A DNA stretch of 64,000 nucleotides, from assembly GCF_004114535.1 (NCBI RefSeq), contig NZ_LBJC01000013.1, positions 62,001-126,000 of the forward strand. Reading direction: 5' to 3'. The notes beneath the pieces are model-generated. The model ran no database searches. It worked only from the letters and a program-made list of their open reading frames with translations, and was not told the DNA's origin. A program made the translations under genes and the position numbers. Positions 39,876 through 47,347 of this stretch are shown here, one piece after another (positions within the stretch are counted from its first letter, which is position 1; every line of letters starts with the position of its first letter). This DNA is from Bradyrhizobium nanningense (GTDB taxonomy: Bacteria > Pseudomonadota > Alphaproteobacteria > Rhizobiales > Xanthobacteraceae).

Positions 39876-40526
39876 CTACTCCGCGGACAGCCGCACCATC
39901 TGGCGGCCGCCGTTCATTTCCTTGAGGCGGTTGACGAAATTCTCCGGGCGTTGCCAGCGGTTGGGGACCTGCAGGCCCATGAACTCGGCGATGTCGCCGA
40001 TGAAGCCGGTGCAGTTGGCGGTCTCGGCGTTCCAAACCGGCGAGTTCGCCTGCAATTTCTTGATATAGGCGAACACGCGCTTGGCGTCGGCCTCGTTCAG
40101 GTAGACGCGATAGCTCGCGGTCAGATATTCCGGATCGAGATCGCCGTAGCTCGCGCCGGTTTCCGACGGCACGAAGGTGATGTGACCGAGCACGTAAGCG
40201 AGCGTGTCGCCGGCGGGCGTCAGCCCTGCGACCTCGACCGCCTTCTCGCTGGTCTTGCCGTACCAGACGAAGGCATGGCCCCAGCTCGCCGCCGTGCGGG
40301 CGCGGAAGTCGACATAATAGGGACCTTTCTCCACGCGCGCGACGGAGCGCCGGGTCGATTGCGGCGCCGGCCGCGACGTGGAGTCGGTCGTGACAAGCGC
40401 ATTGGCATCGGCCGCGCGCTTGTTCGCTTCGTGCGCCGAAACCGAGGGCATCAGGCACGCGATCATCGCCGCGAGGGCGAGCCCGGCAAGAATGCAGGAT
40501 CCCGATCGATCAGGTTTGTTCGTCAC
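39876..40526 (-). CDS. Secreted hypothetical protein with a possible His/Cys thiol-hydrolase site
   Basis: The 216-residue product starts at GTG 40526 (AGGGG upstream) with a signal peptide (CILAGLALAAMIACLMPSVSA). After a disordered Ser/Thr/Pro segment the mature domain begins with EKGPYYVDFRAR and SWGHAFVWYG (His84). A conserved-looking cysteine follows in ETANCTGFIGDIAEFMGL (Cys172). The order His then Asn-Cys is that of permuted NlpC/P60 (LRAT/YiiX-like) thiol hydrolases, which cut peptidoglycan or lipids, but I cannot confirm membership. It is followed on the same strand, upstream, by a small secreted protein gene. Confidence 0.75.
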   Translation of the reverse strand: MTNKPDRSGSCILAGLALAAMIACLMPSVSAHEANKRAADANALVTTDSTSRPAPQSTRRSVARVEKGPYYVDFRARTAASWGHAFVWYGKTSEKAVEVAGLTPAGDTLAYVLGHITFVPSETGASYGDLDPEYLTASYRVYLNEADAKRVFAYIKKLQANSPVWNAETANCTGFIGDIAEFMGLQVPNRWQRPENFVNRLKEMNGGRQMVRLSAE

Positions 40527-40584
40527 GCTGTGCCCCTCGACTGTCGGCCGCTTACGCTGGTCTTGCGCGCATTGTGCTAACGCG

Positions 40585-40782
40585 TCAGTAGCGCGCCGCG
40601 ACCGGACCGGGCGCCTTGCCGATCGGGGCCTTTCCAACCGGGCTCTTGCCAATCGGCATCTTGCCGATCGGCGCCTGCTCGGCCGGATAGACCGGCACAG
40701 GCTGGCGGCGCGGCAGATCCGCAGCGTTCGCGGCCGTCACCAGAGCAAGTGTGGCACCCAGAGCAAATACAATCTTCTTCAC
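40585..40782 (-). CDS. Small secreted protein with PIGKx tandem repeats (65 aa)
   Basis: The start codon is GTG at 40782, with AGGGG nine bases upstream. Residues 1-20 are a clean signal peptide (KKIVFALGATLALVTAANA), leaving a mature peptide of about 45 residues. The mature part contains the tandem pentapeptides PIGKM, PIGKS, PVGKA and PIGKA. It is basic, proline-rich and probably disordered, so a periplasmic or exported peptide is expected. I do not know a function. The gene is 58 bases upstream of the secreted His/Cys protein on the same strand, and the two may be cotranscribed. Confidence 0.8.
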   Translation of the reverse strand: MKKIVFALGATLALVTAANAADLPRRQPVPVYPAEQAPIGKMPIGKSPVGKAPIGKAPGPVAARY

Positions 40783-41246
40783 AGCGATACCCCTAGAAGG
40801 TTTGGTCCAAACACGGCAGTGCCGTGCCCCCAGACACGCCTCACAGAAGGGCGGCCGAATGCGTCCAAGTTGCGGCGCACAGGGGACATGTTAGGGGCAT
40901 ATGTCGGACGCGCGCAGATGTGATGCGTCTGGATGTTTCGGGCGGTGCGATGCCGTTGCAGCTTCTCACCCGATCCGGTTCAAACTATTCCTGATCGTCG
41001 CGAAGGTGCCGCCGATGTCCTTGCAAGGGCGGCGCAAAGCGCCGCGCCCGGAATCCATCGGGCGACAGGGACCGCGGAGGAATGGATTCCGGGGTTTGCG
41101 CTACGGCGCCCCGGAATGACGCGGGGAGGCGATGGCGCTCGCTCTCGGCTACAGTTGGTAGCCTGCGTGAGCGTAGCGACATCCGGGACCACACGAAGAA
41201 CCATCCCGGATGCTCCGCTCATCCGGGCGACGTGGTCGTGCGCGCC
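40783..41246. other. Intergenic region with palindromic repeats
   Basis: No credible gene. From about 41025 to 41230 there are two adjoining repeat elements: CCCGGAATCCATCGGG and ATGGATTCCGGGG form one palindrome, and GAGCGTAGCGACATCCGGGA with TCCCGGATGCTCCGC forms the next. The part nearer 40783 would contain the promoter of the 65-aa secreted protein; TTTGGTCCAAA at 40800-40811 is a small palindrome there. Confidence 0.55.
41025..41230. repeat. Two adjoining palindromic intergenic repeats
   Basis: The first palindrome pairs CGCCGCGCCCGGAATCCAT with ATGGATTCCGGGG. The second pairs ACATCCGGGA with TCCCGGATG. They resemble the dispersed short palindromes seen at 1335, 2392, 37380 and 49528. 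Confidence 0.7.
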
Positions 41247-41363
41247 TCATTTCTCAAGGAAGTTCGAGCGCATCTTGTCGGCGAACCAGACGACGAAGAT
41301 CGCACCGAACGCGAGAGCAAAGTACAGAGCCGTCCACAAAAGTGCATTACCGGCATTCGTCAT
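41247..41363 (-). CDS. 38-aa single-span membrane protein
   Basis: A frame of 38 codons starts at ATG 41363 with GGGAGGACGCC directly upstream, a strong ribosome-binding site. The sequence is a short N-terminus (MTNAGNALLW), one hydrophobic aromatic-rich helix (TALYFALAFGAIFVVWF) and a charged end (ADKMRSNFLEK). This is the build of small accessory subunits of membrane complexes. A FixK/FNR-type box (41432-41445) lies 75 bases upstream, which suggests microoxic expression. The gene is too small for most gene finders. It lies between FAH-family and secreted-protein genes that seem unrelated. Confidence 0.7.
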   Translation of the reverse strand: MTNAGNALLWTALYFALAFGAIFVVWFADKMRSNFLEK

Positions 41364-41431
41364 GGCGTCCTCCCTTGCATCAGAAACCGATCTTTTGCCG
41401 GAGAGGATAGTGGCGGCCGGGACGGCGTGAT

Positions 41432-41445
41432 TTGCGCAGGATCAA
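41432..41445 (-). promoter_or_regulatory. FixK-type box upstream of the 38-aa membrane protein
   Basis: On the reverse strand it reads TTGATCCTGCGCAA, an exact match to the FixK2 pattern TTG(A/C)-N6-(T/G)CAA. Its centre is 75 bases upstream of the ATG at 41363, in the gap after the FAH-family gene. Confidence 0.55.
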
Positions 41446-41522
41446 TTTTGCCGCGCTGCGGCGAAAGATGGCCGGCGAGTCGTCACTCGGGAAACGATGG
41501 AGGCGCGCCTGCGAAAGACGAA

Positions 41523-42311
41523 CTACAGCCGAAACTCGTTGGTGAGCTCGCCGATGCCGTCGATCGCGACGGTGACAATGTTCACCGGCTCCTTCATCAC
41601 GCCGACGCCGACCGAGGTGCCGACGGCGATGAGATCGCCGGGGAGCAGGGTCATGTCGTGGGAGATCCTGCTGACCAGCTGCTGTGCCGAGAAGATCATG
41701 TCGGAGATCGGGTAGTTCTGCCGCTCCGCGCCGTTGAGGATGGTGCGGACGGTGAGCTTTGAAGGATCGAGGCCCGTGGCGATGACCGGGCCGAACGGGC
41801 CGTAATCGTCGATGCCCTTGGCGCGGGCCCATTGAGGGAAAGTGGGATCGCTGGTCAGGATGTCGTTGGCAGTGATGTCGTTGACGCAGGTGTAGCCGAA
41901 GATGAAGCTGTCGGCCTCATCAGGCGAGACGCGGGCGCAGGTCCTGCCGATGACGATGCCGAGCTCGCCCTCATAGGTGGTCTTGCCGTCGTAGTAAGAA
42001 GGGCGGCGGATCACGGCGCCCGGCGTCGTGATGCTGGTGGTGGCCTTGAGCAGATAGAGCGGCTCCGGCGGCTCGGGCTGGTTCAGCTTGGCGGCGAGTG
42101 CGTGAAAATTATTCCAGAGCGCAACGATCTTGCTGGGCGCGCAAGGCGCGAGCAGCTCGACCTCCGACAGCGCCAGCGTCTTGGCCGTGGCTGCATGGCG
42201 GCCGAACATCTCGCCCTCATGCACGCTGATGCCCGATGAGGTCAGCGTGCCGAAACCGGTCGCGCCGTTGTGGCGGAAGCGCAGCCACTTCTTCATCTCG
42301 CCAGCCATCAC
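41523..42311 (-). CDS. Fumarylacetoacetate hydrolase-family protein
   Basis: The 262-residue protein has the FAH C-terminal fold. Metal-binding acidic residues lie in TYEGELGIVIG and the following Asp (VNDITANDI), and the family motif is LLPGDLIAVGTSVGVGV near the C-terminus. Members hydrolyse or decarboxylate/tautomerise 2-keto acids, for example fumarylpyruvate, acylpyruvates and oxaloacetate. The start is GTG 42311 or ATG 42308, overlapping the end of the PanE-like gene, so these two are translationally coupled. Possible link to the oxalate regulon: the unit may be read from the promoter of the CBS gene upstream. The actual substrate is unknown. Confidence 0.88.
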   Translation of the reverse strand: MMAGEMKKWLRFRHNGATGFGTLTSSGISVHEGEMFGRHAATAKTLALSEVELLAPCAPSKIVALWNNFHALAAKLNQPEPPEPLYLLKATTSITTPGAVIRRPSYYDGKTTYEGELGIVIGRTCARVSPDEADSFIFGYTCVNDITANDILTSDPTFPQWARAKGIDDYGPFGPVIATGLDPSKLTVRTILNGAERQNYPISDMIFSAQQLVSRISHDMTLLPGDLIAVGTSVGVGVMKEPVNIVTVAIDGIGELTNEFRL

Positions 42312-43327
42312 GCCACCGCCAGTGCGCGCGGATCTGCCGGCGTCGAGACGCCGTCATAGAGGCCGGCGATGCGGGCGCGCTGGGTCACCATCGCCAGCAC
42401 CGAATCGAGGGCGGGCGTGGGGGTGCCGGTGAGGCGGCCCATCTCCTGCACGACGGTGACGAGCGGATCGATCTCCATCGGGCGGCCGCGCTCGAGATCC
42501 TGCAGCATCGAGGTCTTGTGAGCGCCGACCTTGCGGGCGCCCTCGATGCGGCGCTCGACGTCGACGCGGAATTTGACCCCGAACGTCTCGGCGATCGCTT
42601 GCGTCTCCACCATGATCGCGCGTGACAGCGCACGCGTGGACGGATCGGTGCAGATCACGTCGAGCGTTGCGTGCGTGAGCGCGCTGATCGGGTTGAAGCA
42701 GACATTGCCCCAGAGCTTCAGCCAGATCTCGTCGCGGATACGGTCGAGCACCGGCGCCTTCAGCCCGGCGGCGACGAACAGGTCGGCGAGGCGCTGCACA
42801 TCGGAGGTGATCTCGCCGCAGGGCTCGCCGAGCGGGAAATTGTTGCCATAGACGTGGCGGATCACGCCGGGCGCCTCGATCTCGGTGGCGGGATAGACGA
42901 TGCAGCCGATGGCGCGCTCGGCCCCCAGCTCGCGCCACTGCCGCCCGCCGGGGTCGATGCTCTCCAGCGTCGAGTTTTCGTATTGGCCGCCGTGCTTGTA
43001 GAAGTACCAGTAGGGGATGCCGTTGACGGCAGTGACGATGCGGGTGTGGGGCCCGAGCAGCGGCTGCATCTTCTCGATCACGCCGGTGATCGAATGCGCC
43101 TTCAGCGTGATGATGATGTAGTCCTGCACGCCGAGCTCAGTGGGATCGTCGGTGCAGCGCGGATGCACGGTGTGTTGCTCCTCGCCCGCGAGCAGCGTCA
43201 GGCCGCGCTCGCGCATCGCGGCAAGGTGGGCGCCGCGTGCAATGAGGCTGACATCGGCGCCTGCGCGCGCGAGCTGAACCCCGAGATATCCGCCGATCGC
43301 GCCGGCGCCGTAGATGCAGATCTTCAT
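42308..43327 (-). CDS. 2-dehydropantoate 2-reductase family (PanE-like) reductase
   Basis: The 339-residue NAD(P)-dependent reductase begins MKICIYGAGAIGGYLG with the Rossmann GxGxxG motif. It shows VNGIPYWYF, which is the substrate region, and IWLKLWGNVCFNPIS with the catalytic Lys/Asn pair of ketopantoate reductases. It has GCGAGG upstream of the ATG. PanE homologues include the oxalyl-CoA reductase (PanE2) of Methylobacterium, which makes glyoxylate from oxalyl-CoA. Since this copy sits between the FAH-family gene and the oxalate carriers and CBS gene, that function is worth considering. A hairpin in the 106-base gap to the CBS gene leaves cotranscription uncertain. Confidence 0.88.
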   Translation of the reverse strand: MKICIYGAGAIGGYLGVQLARAGADVSLIARGAHLAAMRERGLTLLAGEEQHTVHPRCTDDPTELGVQDYIIITLKAHSITGVIEKMQPLLGPHTRIVTAVNGIPYWYFYKHGGQYENSTLESIDPGGRQWRELGAERAIGCIVYPATEIEAPGVIRHVYGNNFPLGEPCGEITSDVQRLADLFVAAGLKAPVLDRIRDEIWLKLWGNVCFNPISALTHATLDVICTDPSTRALSRAIMVETQAIAETFGVKFRVDVERRIEGARKVGAHKTSMLQDLERGRPMEIDPLVTVVQEMGRLTGTPTPALDSVLAMVTQRARIAGLYDGVSTPADPRALAVA

Positions 43328-43377
43328 GAAATCCTCGCGAGGGAGCAGAAGCCGGATTTTGGGACGAAAGATCCGGT

Positions 43378-43401
43378 CCGGCTCGGAAGGATCCGAGCCG
43401 G
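43378..43401 (-). terminator. Hairpin between CBS gene and PanE-like gene
   Basis: CCGGCTCGG (43378-43386) and CCGAGCCGG (43393-43401) form a nine-base stem with a six-base loop. No T run follows on the reverse strand, so it may be an attenuator or RNA-stability element rather than a full terminator. Confidence 0.4.
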
Positions 43402-43433
43402 GGCCGGCAGTCGCAGGGGAAGGGGCGTATCGT

Positions 43434-43862
43434 TTAGGCGGCGGCTTGCGGCGTGCCGTTGAGAGCCTCGTCAACGGCAGCTGCGATGTCGCGCATGCTG
43501 ATGACGGAGACGAGGCTGTAATCGTCGATCACCGGCAGGTGGCGGATGTGGTGCCGGTTCATTAGGTGCCGGACGTGCTCGATCGTGTCGCTCGAGGTGC
43601 AGGACACGAGCTGCTGCACCGAGACGAGCTGCGAGACCTTGACGTTGACGGCGTTTGCGCCGTGCTCGGCAACGGCGCGCACCACGTCGCGCTCGGTGAA
43701 CATGCCGACCGCAGTGTTTCCTTCCGAGCGGACCACGTCCTTGACCACCAGCGCGCTGATGTTGTTGGCGCGCATCAGCTTGGCGGCGATACCCACCGTT
43801 TCGTTCATTCGCACCGTGACAACGCGCGGCGTCTTCTTGCGCAGAATGTCTCCGACCAGCAT
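43434..43862 (-). CDS. CBS-domain pair protein
   Basis: The 142-residue protein consists almost only of two CBS domains (about residues 7-65 and 75-130; VGMFTERDVVRAVAEHG and HIRHLPVIDDYSLVSVISMRD). Such stand-alone CBS pairs bind adenine nucleotides such as AMP, ATP or NAD(H) and can regulate partner enzymes or transporters. The ATG at 43862 has GGGAGG six bases upstream. A candidate GntR operator (43896-43912) stands 34 bases upstream, in common with the oxalate carriers and the oxc operon. The sequence itself names no partner; regulation places it in oxalate metabolism. Confidence 0.9.
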   Translation of the reverse strand: MLVGDILRKKTPRVVTVRMNETVGIAAKLMRANNISALVVKDVVRSEGNTAVGMFTERDVVRAVAEHGANAVNVKVSQLVSVQQLVSCTSSDTIEHVRHLMNRHHIRHLPVIDDYSLVSVISMRDIAAAVDEALNGTPQAAA

Positions 43863-43895
43863 TGCAACCTCCCTGGGTGAATGTTGGGTGAAGTG

Positions 43896-43912
43896 TGGTA
43901 TACATAATGCCA
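43896..43912 (-). promoter_or_regulatory. Oxalate-regulon operator A (CBS gene)
   Basis: TGGTATACATAATGCCA, one of six copies of a palindrome close to TGGCATACCANATGCCA. On the reverse strand it is preceded by TTGACG, and the operator occupies the spacer after that -35-like element. Confidence 0.7.
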
Positions 43913-43987
43913 ATCGTCAAGCACTGGATTTGGCGGATCCGAAAAATCTTGCGACAACGATACTGACGTTTGTTGTCGAGGCAAAAA

Positions 43988-44015
43988 GAAAGGGGCGCAT
44001 CGCTGCGCCCCTTTC
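43988..44015 (-). terminator. Rho-independent terminator of oxlT-1
   Basis: GAAAGGGGCGCA and TGCGCCCCTTTC form a 12-bp stem with a four-base loop. On the reverse strand it is followed by TTTTT. It lies 22 bases after the stop of the carrier gene. Confidence 0.85.
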
Positions 44016-44036
44016 TCGTCGTGCGAACTTGTGCAG

Positions 44037-45365
44037 TTATGCCGTCTCGGTCTTTGCGGTTGTCTTGGCGATCGCGGCCTCGGTGCTCTCGGCTTCATTG
44101 CCGAGGATGAAGGAGCGGCGCAGCGGCTTGATCACGAACAGCGCCATCAGCGCCGCCGTCGCGTTCAAGGCCACCGCGACCACGAACACGGCTTTCCAGC
44201 CATAGGCCGCCGAGATCACGCTTGCGAGCGGAACGAGCAGGGAAGCGGTGCCCTTCGCGGTGTAGAGCATGCCGTTGTTGGTGGTCGCGAACTTCGAGCC
44301 GAAGGTGTCGCCGCAGGTCGCGGGAAACAGCGAGTAGATCTCGCCGAACACGCCGAAGTAAACCGCGGTCGCCAGCACGAAGACCAGCGGGATGTGACCG
44401 TAGGCCGACAGCGTCAACAGCATCAGCGCGGCGGTGCCGAAAGCGATGAACATGGTGTGCTCTCGGCCGATCGTGTCGGAGACGAAGCCGAAGAACGGGC
44501 GGCCGAAACCATCGAAGATGCGATCGAGCGAGATCGCAAAGGTCAGCGCCGCCATCTGGAAGCCGGCGAGCGTGACCGGCGTGTTCGCGATCTTGAAGTC
44601 GTGCGCGATCGGGGCGATCTGCGCCGCGGTCATCAGGCCGCCCGAGGCGACCATGACGAAGACGAGGTACATCACCCAGAAAATAGGGGTGCGCAGCACT
44701 TGCGGCGGGGTGAAATCGATCTTGGTCTGCGGCAGATTGAGCTGCTTCTTCTTCGGCGGGATCGAGAGCCGCGGCGGCTGGATGAAGAAGGCGAGCACGA
44801 ACACGATCAGGCCCTGGCCGATGCCGAAAGTGAAGAAGGCGTGCTGATAGCCGCTTGCGGCGATCATCTGTGCGATCGGCACGATGGTGAGCGCGGCACC
44901 GGCGCCGAAGCCGGCAGCGGTGGCACCGGCGGCGAGGCCGCGGCGGTCCGGAAACCATTTCAGCGCGTTGCCGACGCAGGTGCCGTACACCGCGCCCGCG
45001 CCTATGCCGCCGATGATAGCGGCCGCGTAGAGCAGGGTCAGCGAGTCGGCATAAGAGTTGAGGATCCAGGAAAGCGCGATCATCACGCCGCCGAACATGA
45101 TGACGATGCGTGGGCCGTATTTGTCGACGAACCAGGCCTCGACCGGCACCAGCCAGGTCTCGGTGACGACGAAGATGGTGAAAGCAAGCTGGATCGCGGC
45201 GCGCCCCCAATGATGGGCCGCATCGATCGGATCGACGAACAGCGTCCAGCCGTATTGCAGATTGGCGATCATCGCCATGCAGACGATGCCCATGCCGAGC
45301 TGGAGCCAACGGAAACCGGTGCGAAGAGGCGCGGCCGTGACGGCGCCATCCGTGCTGGAAATCAT
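44037..45365 (-). CDS. OxlT-type MFS oxalate/formate antiporter (copy 1)
   Basis: The 442-residue major facilitator has 12 membrane helices. Its signatures are GWTLFVDPIDAAHHWGRAAIQ in helix 1-2, VDKYGPRIVIMFGG, GIGAGAVYGTCVGNALKWFPDRRG (helix 4-5) and TNNGMLYTAKGTASLLVPL in helix 11. The helix-11 lysine is the residue that binds oxalate in OxlT. The C-terminal tail is Ala/Glu/Thr-rich. I take ATG 45365, with GGGAGG upstream, rather than TTG 45368. It would exchange oxalate for formate or carry oxalate with protons. Candidate GntR operator B lies about 100 bases upstream and a strong terminator follows. Transport direction and substrate are inferred from family and context. Confidence 0.92.
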   Translation of the reverse strand: MISSTDGAVTAAPLRTGFRWLQLGMGIVCMAMIANLQYGWTLFVDPIDAAHHWGRAAIQLAFTIFVVTETWLVPVEAWFVDKYGPRIVIMFGGVMIALSWILNSYADSLTLLYAAAIIGGIGAGAVYGTCVGNALKWFPDRRGLAAGATAAGFGAGAALTIVPIAQMIAASGYQHAFFTFGIGQGLIVFVLAFFIQPPRLSIPPKKKQLNLPQTKIDFTPPQVLRTPIFWVMYLVFVMVASGGLMTAAQIAPIAHDFKIANTPVTLAGFQMAALTFAISLDRIFDGFGRPFFGFVSDTIGREHTMFIAFGTAALMLLTLSAYGHIPLVFVLATAVYFGVFGEIYSLFPATCGDTFGSKFATTNNGMLYTAKGTASLLVPLASVISAAYGWKAVFVVAVALNATAALMALFVIKPLRRSFILGNEAESTEAAIAKTTAKTETA

Positions 45366-45466
45366 CAAGAACCTCCCAACGCGCCTGATTGATTGCGACT
45401 AGGGATTGCAAGATGACCCAGTGTCGCAAATGTTGTGGCTTATCGTCGCAAGCGCGGCGCGGAGCT

Positions 45467-45483
45467 TGGTATACCATATCCCA
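45467..45483 (-). promoter_or_regulatory. Oxalate-regulon operator B (oxlT copy 1)
   Basis: TGGTATACCATATCCCA. On the reverse strand TTGCAT lies directly upstream as a -35-like element, with 17 bases to CAAGCT. Confidence 0.65.
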
Positions 45484-45568
45484 GAATGCAAGCCCTAACT
45501 TGGCTCTCCGTCCAAGAAAATGTGCCGGCTCCGCCACGGGCATTGACGCAGGGGCTCGCCAAACGAAA

Positions 45569-45592
45569 ACGCCCGGCCGTGAGGCCGGGCGT
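45569..45592 (-). terminator. Rho-independent terminator of oxlT-2
   Basis: ACGCCCGGCC and GGCCGGGCGT form a ten-base stem with a four-base loop, followed on the reverse strand by TTTTCGTTT. It is 32 bases after the stop of the second carrier. Confidence 0.85.
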
Positions 45593-45624
45593 CTGCTCGA
45601 GGAAGAGCGGCGTAAGGCGCCTCG

Positions 45625-46911
45625 TCAGAGGGTCGATTTTGCGACCACGACCTTGCGCCAGGGCTTGAGCACCGCGATCGCCAGCAGCGAGGCCAGGATA
45701 TTGGCGCCGGCCGCGATGATGAACACGTTGTCCCAGTGCCCCGTAGTCTGCTGCACGTAATTGCCGAGTGGCACCAGGAGCGCGGCGGTGCCCTTGGCGG
45801 TGTAGAGCAAGCCGGCATTTGTGGTCGCGAACTTGGCGCCGAACGTGTCGGTGCAGGTCGAGGGGAACAACGAGTAGATCTCACCCCAGGCAAAGAACAC
45901 GAAGCCGGACAGGATCACGAACCAGATCGGATCGTGGCCCCAGAGGTAGAGCAGCCAGATGCCGACCCCTTCCATGCCGAAGGCGATGAACATCGTGTTC
46001 TCGCGCCCGATCATGTCGGAGATCCAGCCGAAGAACGGGCGCGTCAGGCCGTTGAGCACGCGGTCGATCGTGGCCGCGAAGGTCACGGCCGTCATGGTCA
46101 TGCCGATCAGCGTCACCGGAACGGCATCGACCTTCCAATCGACGCCGATCGGCTTCAGATTCGCCGTCACCATCAGGCCGCCTGCGCCGACGATCACGAA
46201 CATGAAGTACATCAGCCAGAAGATCGGCTGACGCAGCACCTCGGTCGGCTGATAGTTGCGCCGGGTCTGCAACAGGCTGGCATTCGCCACCACGGTCGGC
46301 ACCTGGCCCGCCTTCGGCGCGATCAGGAAGAAGGCGAGGATGCAGATGAGGATGCCCTGGCCCAGGCCGAAATAAAGGAAGGTGGTTTGGAAGCCACTGT
46401 CCTTGATCATGGCCTGGATCGGCGCGACCGTCAGCGCGGATCCTGCGCCGAAGCCTGCGGCCGTGATGCCCGCGGCAAGACCGCGCTTGTCCGGAAACCA
46501 CTTCAGTGCGTTGCCGACGCAGGTGCCGTAGACGGCGCCGGCGCCGATGCCCGCGATGATCATGCCGAGATAATAGCCGTTGAGCGTGGTCGCCTGAGCG
46601 TTGATCGCCCAGCCGATGGCGCAGAGCACGCCTCCGATCAGCACGACCAGCCGCGGACCGTATTTGTCGACGAACCATCCTTCGATCGGCACGAGCCAGG
46701 TCTCGAACAGGACAAACAGAGTGAAGGCCCATTGGATCGACGCGCGATCCCAGCCGAACTTCTTCTGAATGTCGGGGACAAAGAACGTCCAGCCGTATTG
46801 ATAGTTGGCGATCATCACCATCGCGCCTACACCGATCGCCAGTTGCGCCCAGCGATACGTGTCGCTAACGCGCGCGGTGGTAGGGGCCGTTGCCTGCACC
46901 ATGTCCGTCAT
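45625..46911 (-). CDS. OxlT-type MFS oxalate/formate antiporter (copy 2)
   Basis: The 428-residue carrier is clearly homologous to the copy just downstream: GWTFFVPDIQKKFGWDRASI, VDKYGPRLVVLIGG, GIGAGAVYGTCVGNALKWFP and TNAGLLYTAKGTAALLVPL align motif by motif, including the helix-11 lysine. Twelve spans are expected. GGGAGGC precedes the ATG at 46911. Operator C is 52 bases upstream and the gene has its own terminator, so it is an independent unit from copy 1. Two paralogues under similar operators could differ in affinity or in exchange mode (oxalate/formate versus uptake). That is an inference. Confidence 0.92.
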   Translation of the reverse strand: MTDMVQATAPTTARVSDTYRWAQLAIGVGAMVMIANYQYGWTFFVPDIQKKFGWDRASIQWAFTLFVLFETWLVPIEGWFVDKYGPRLVVLIGGVLCAIGWAINAQATTLNGYYLGMIIAGIGAGAVYGTCVGNALKWFPDKRGLAAGITAAGFGAGSALTVAPIQAMIKDSGFQTTFLYFGLGQGILICILAFFLIAPKAGQVPTVVANASLLQTRRNYQPTEVLRQPIFWLMYFMFVIVGAGGLMVTANLKPIGVDWKVDAVPVTLIGMTMTAVTFAATIDRVLNGLTRPFFGWISDMIGRENTMFIAFGMEGVGIWLLYLWGHDPIWFVILSGFVFFAWGEIYSLFPSTCTDTFGAKFATTNAGLLYTAKGTAALLVPLGNYVQQTTGHWDNVFIIAAGANILASLLAIAVLKPWRKVVVAKSTL

Positions 46912-46962
46912 AAAGCCTCCCGTGGCGCTTCTAATTTTTCTGCGAGCGCTAGAGCGGCATTC

Positions 46963-46979
46963 TTGTATGCATTATGCCA
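46963..46979 (-). promoter_or_regulatory. Oxalate-regulon operator C (oxlT copy 2)
   Basis: TTGTATGCATTATGCCA. The flank CAA-N2-TTCAAGCACTGG resembles the flank of operator A (CAATCGTCAAGCACTGG), so promoters A and C look like recent relatives. TTGAAG is the -35-like element on the reverse strand. Confidence 0.6.
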
Positions 46980-47062
46980 AGCTTCAAGCACTGGTCCGGT
47001 CACCGTGCGCAAATGTCGCAGCGTTGACGGCTGCGGTTGTGACTCGGGACAGCACAAGTAGA

Positions 47063-47087
47063 AATGGCCCCGTCTCGCGGGGCCATT
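47063..47087 (-). terminator. Hairpin downstream of the 45-aa gene
   Basis: AATGGCCCCG (47063-47072) and CGGGGCCATT (47078-47087) form a ten-base stem with a five-base loop, followed by TTTC on the reverse strand. It would end the transcript of the small gene before operator C. Confidence 0.65.
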
Positions 47088-47154
47088 CATCAAAAGTCGT
47101 ATGCGAGCTGCCGTGGAACCGTCCCGAGCTACGCGGCCGCTCGGGAAAGGTGGC

Positions 47155-47292
47155 TCACAGGCCGAAGCGGGGCAGGTCGCCGTTGTGGTTCGAGATCTCG
47201 GCGCTCGCCATCAGGAAACGGTCGACCGCGGCCAGAAAGCGGCTGAACAGCGAGGTGGACGGAGCGAAGGCGACGGAAGCGGTCTTGGCCAT
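47155..47292 (-). CDS. 45-aa protein in the oxalate regulon
   Basis: A 45-codon frame starts at ATG 47292 with AAAGGGA upstream. The sequence has a Ser/Ala-rich N-terminus, an amphipathic central helix (TSLFSRFLAAVDRFLMASAE) and a tail ISNHNGDLPRFGL. No signal peptide and no true membrane span are seen. It has its own operator-like site (D, 47348-47364) and a terminator hairpin, so it is a separate transcription unit in the middle of the oxalate island. The helix and the DLPRFGL end suggest a small regulator or a peptide that binds an enzyme or carrier, but there is no direct evidence. Confidence 0.75.
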   Translation of the reverse strand: MAKTASVAFAPSTSLFSRFLAAVDRFLMASAEISNHNGDLPRFGL

Positions 47293-47347
47293 TGGAAATC
47301 CCTTTCTCGAGACGATCAGTCTTGGCGTCTGGTTCGAAGGAGAATTT

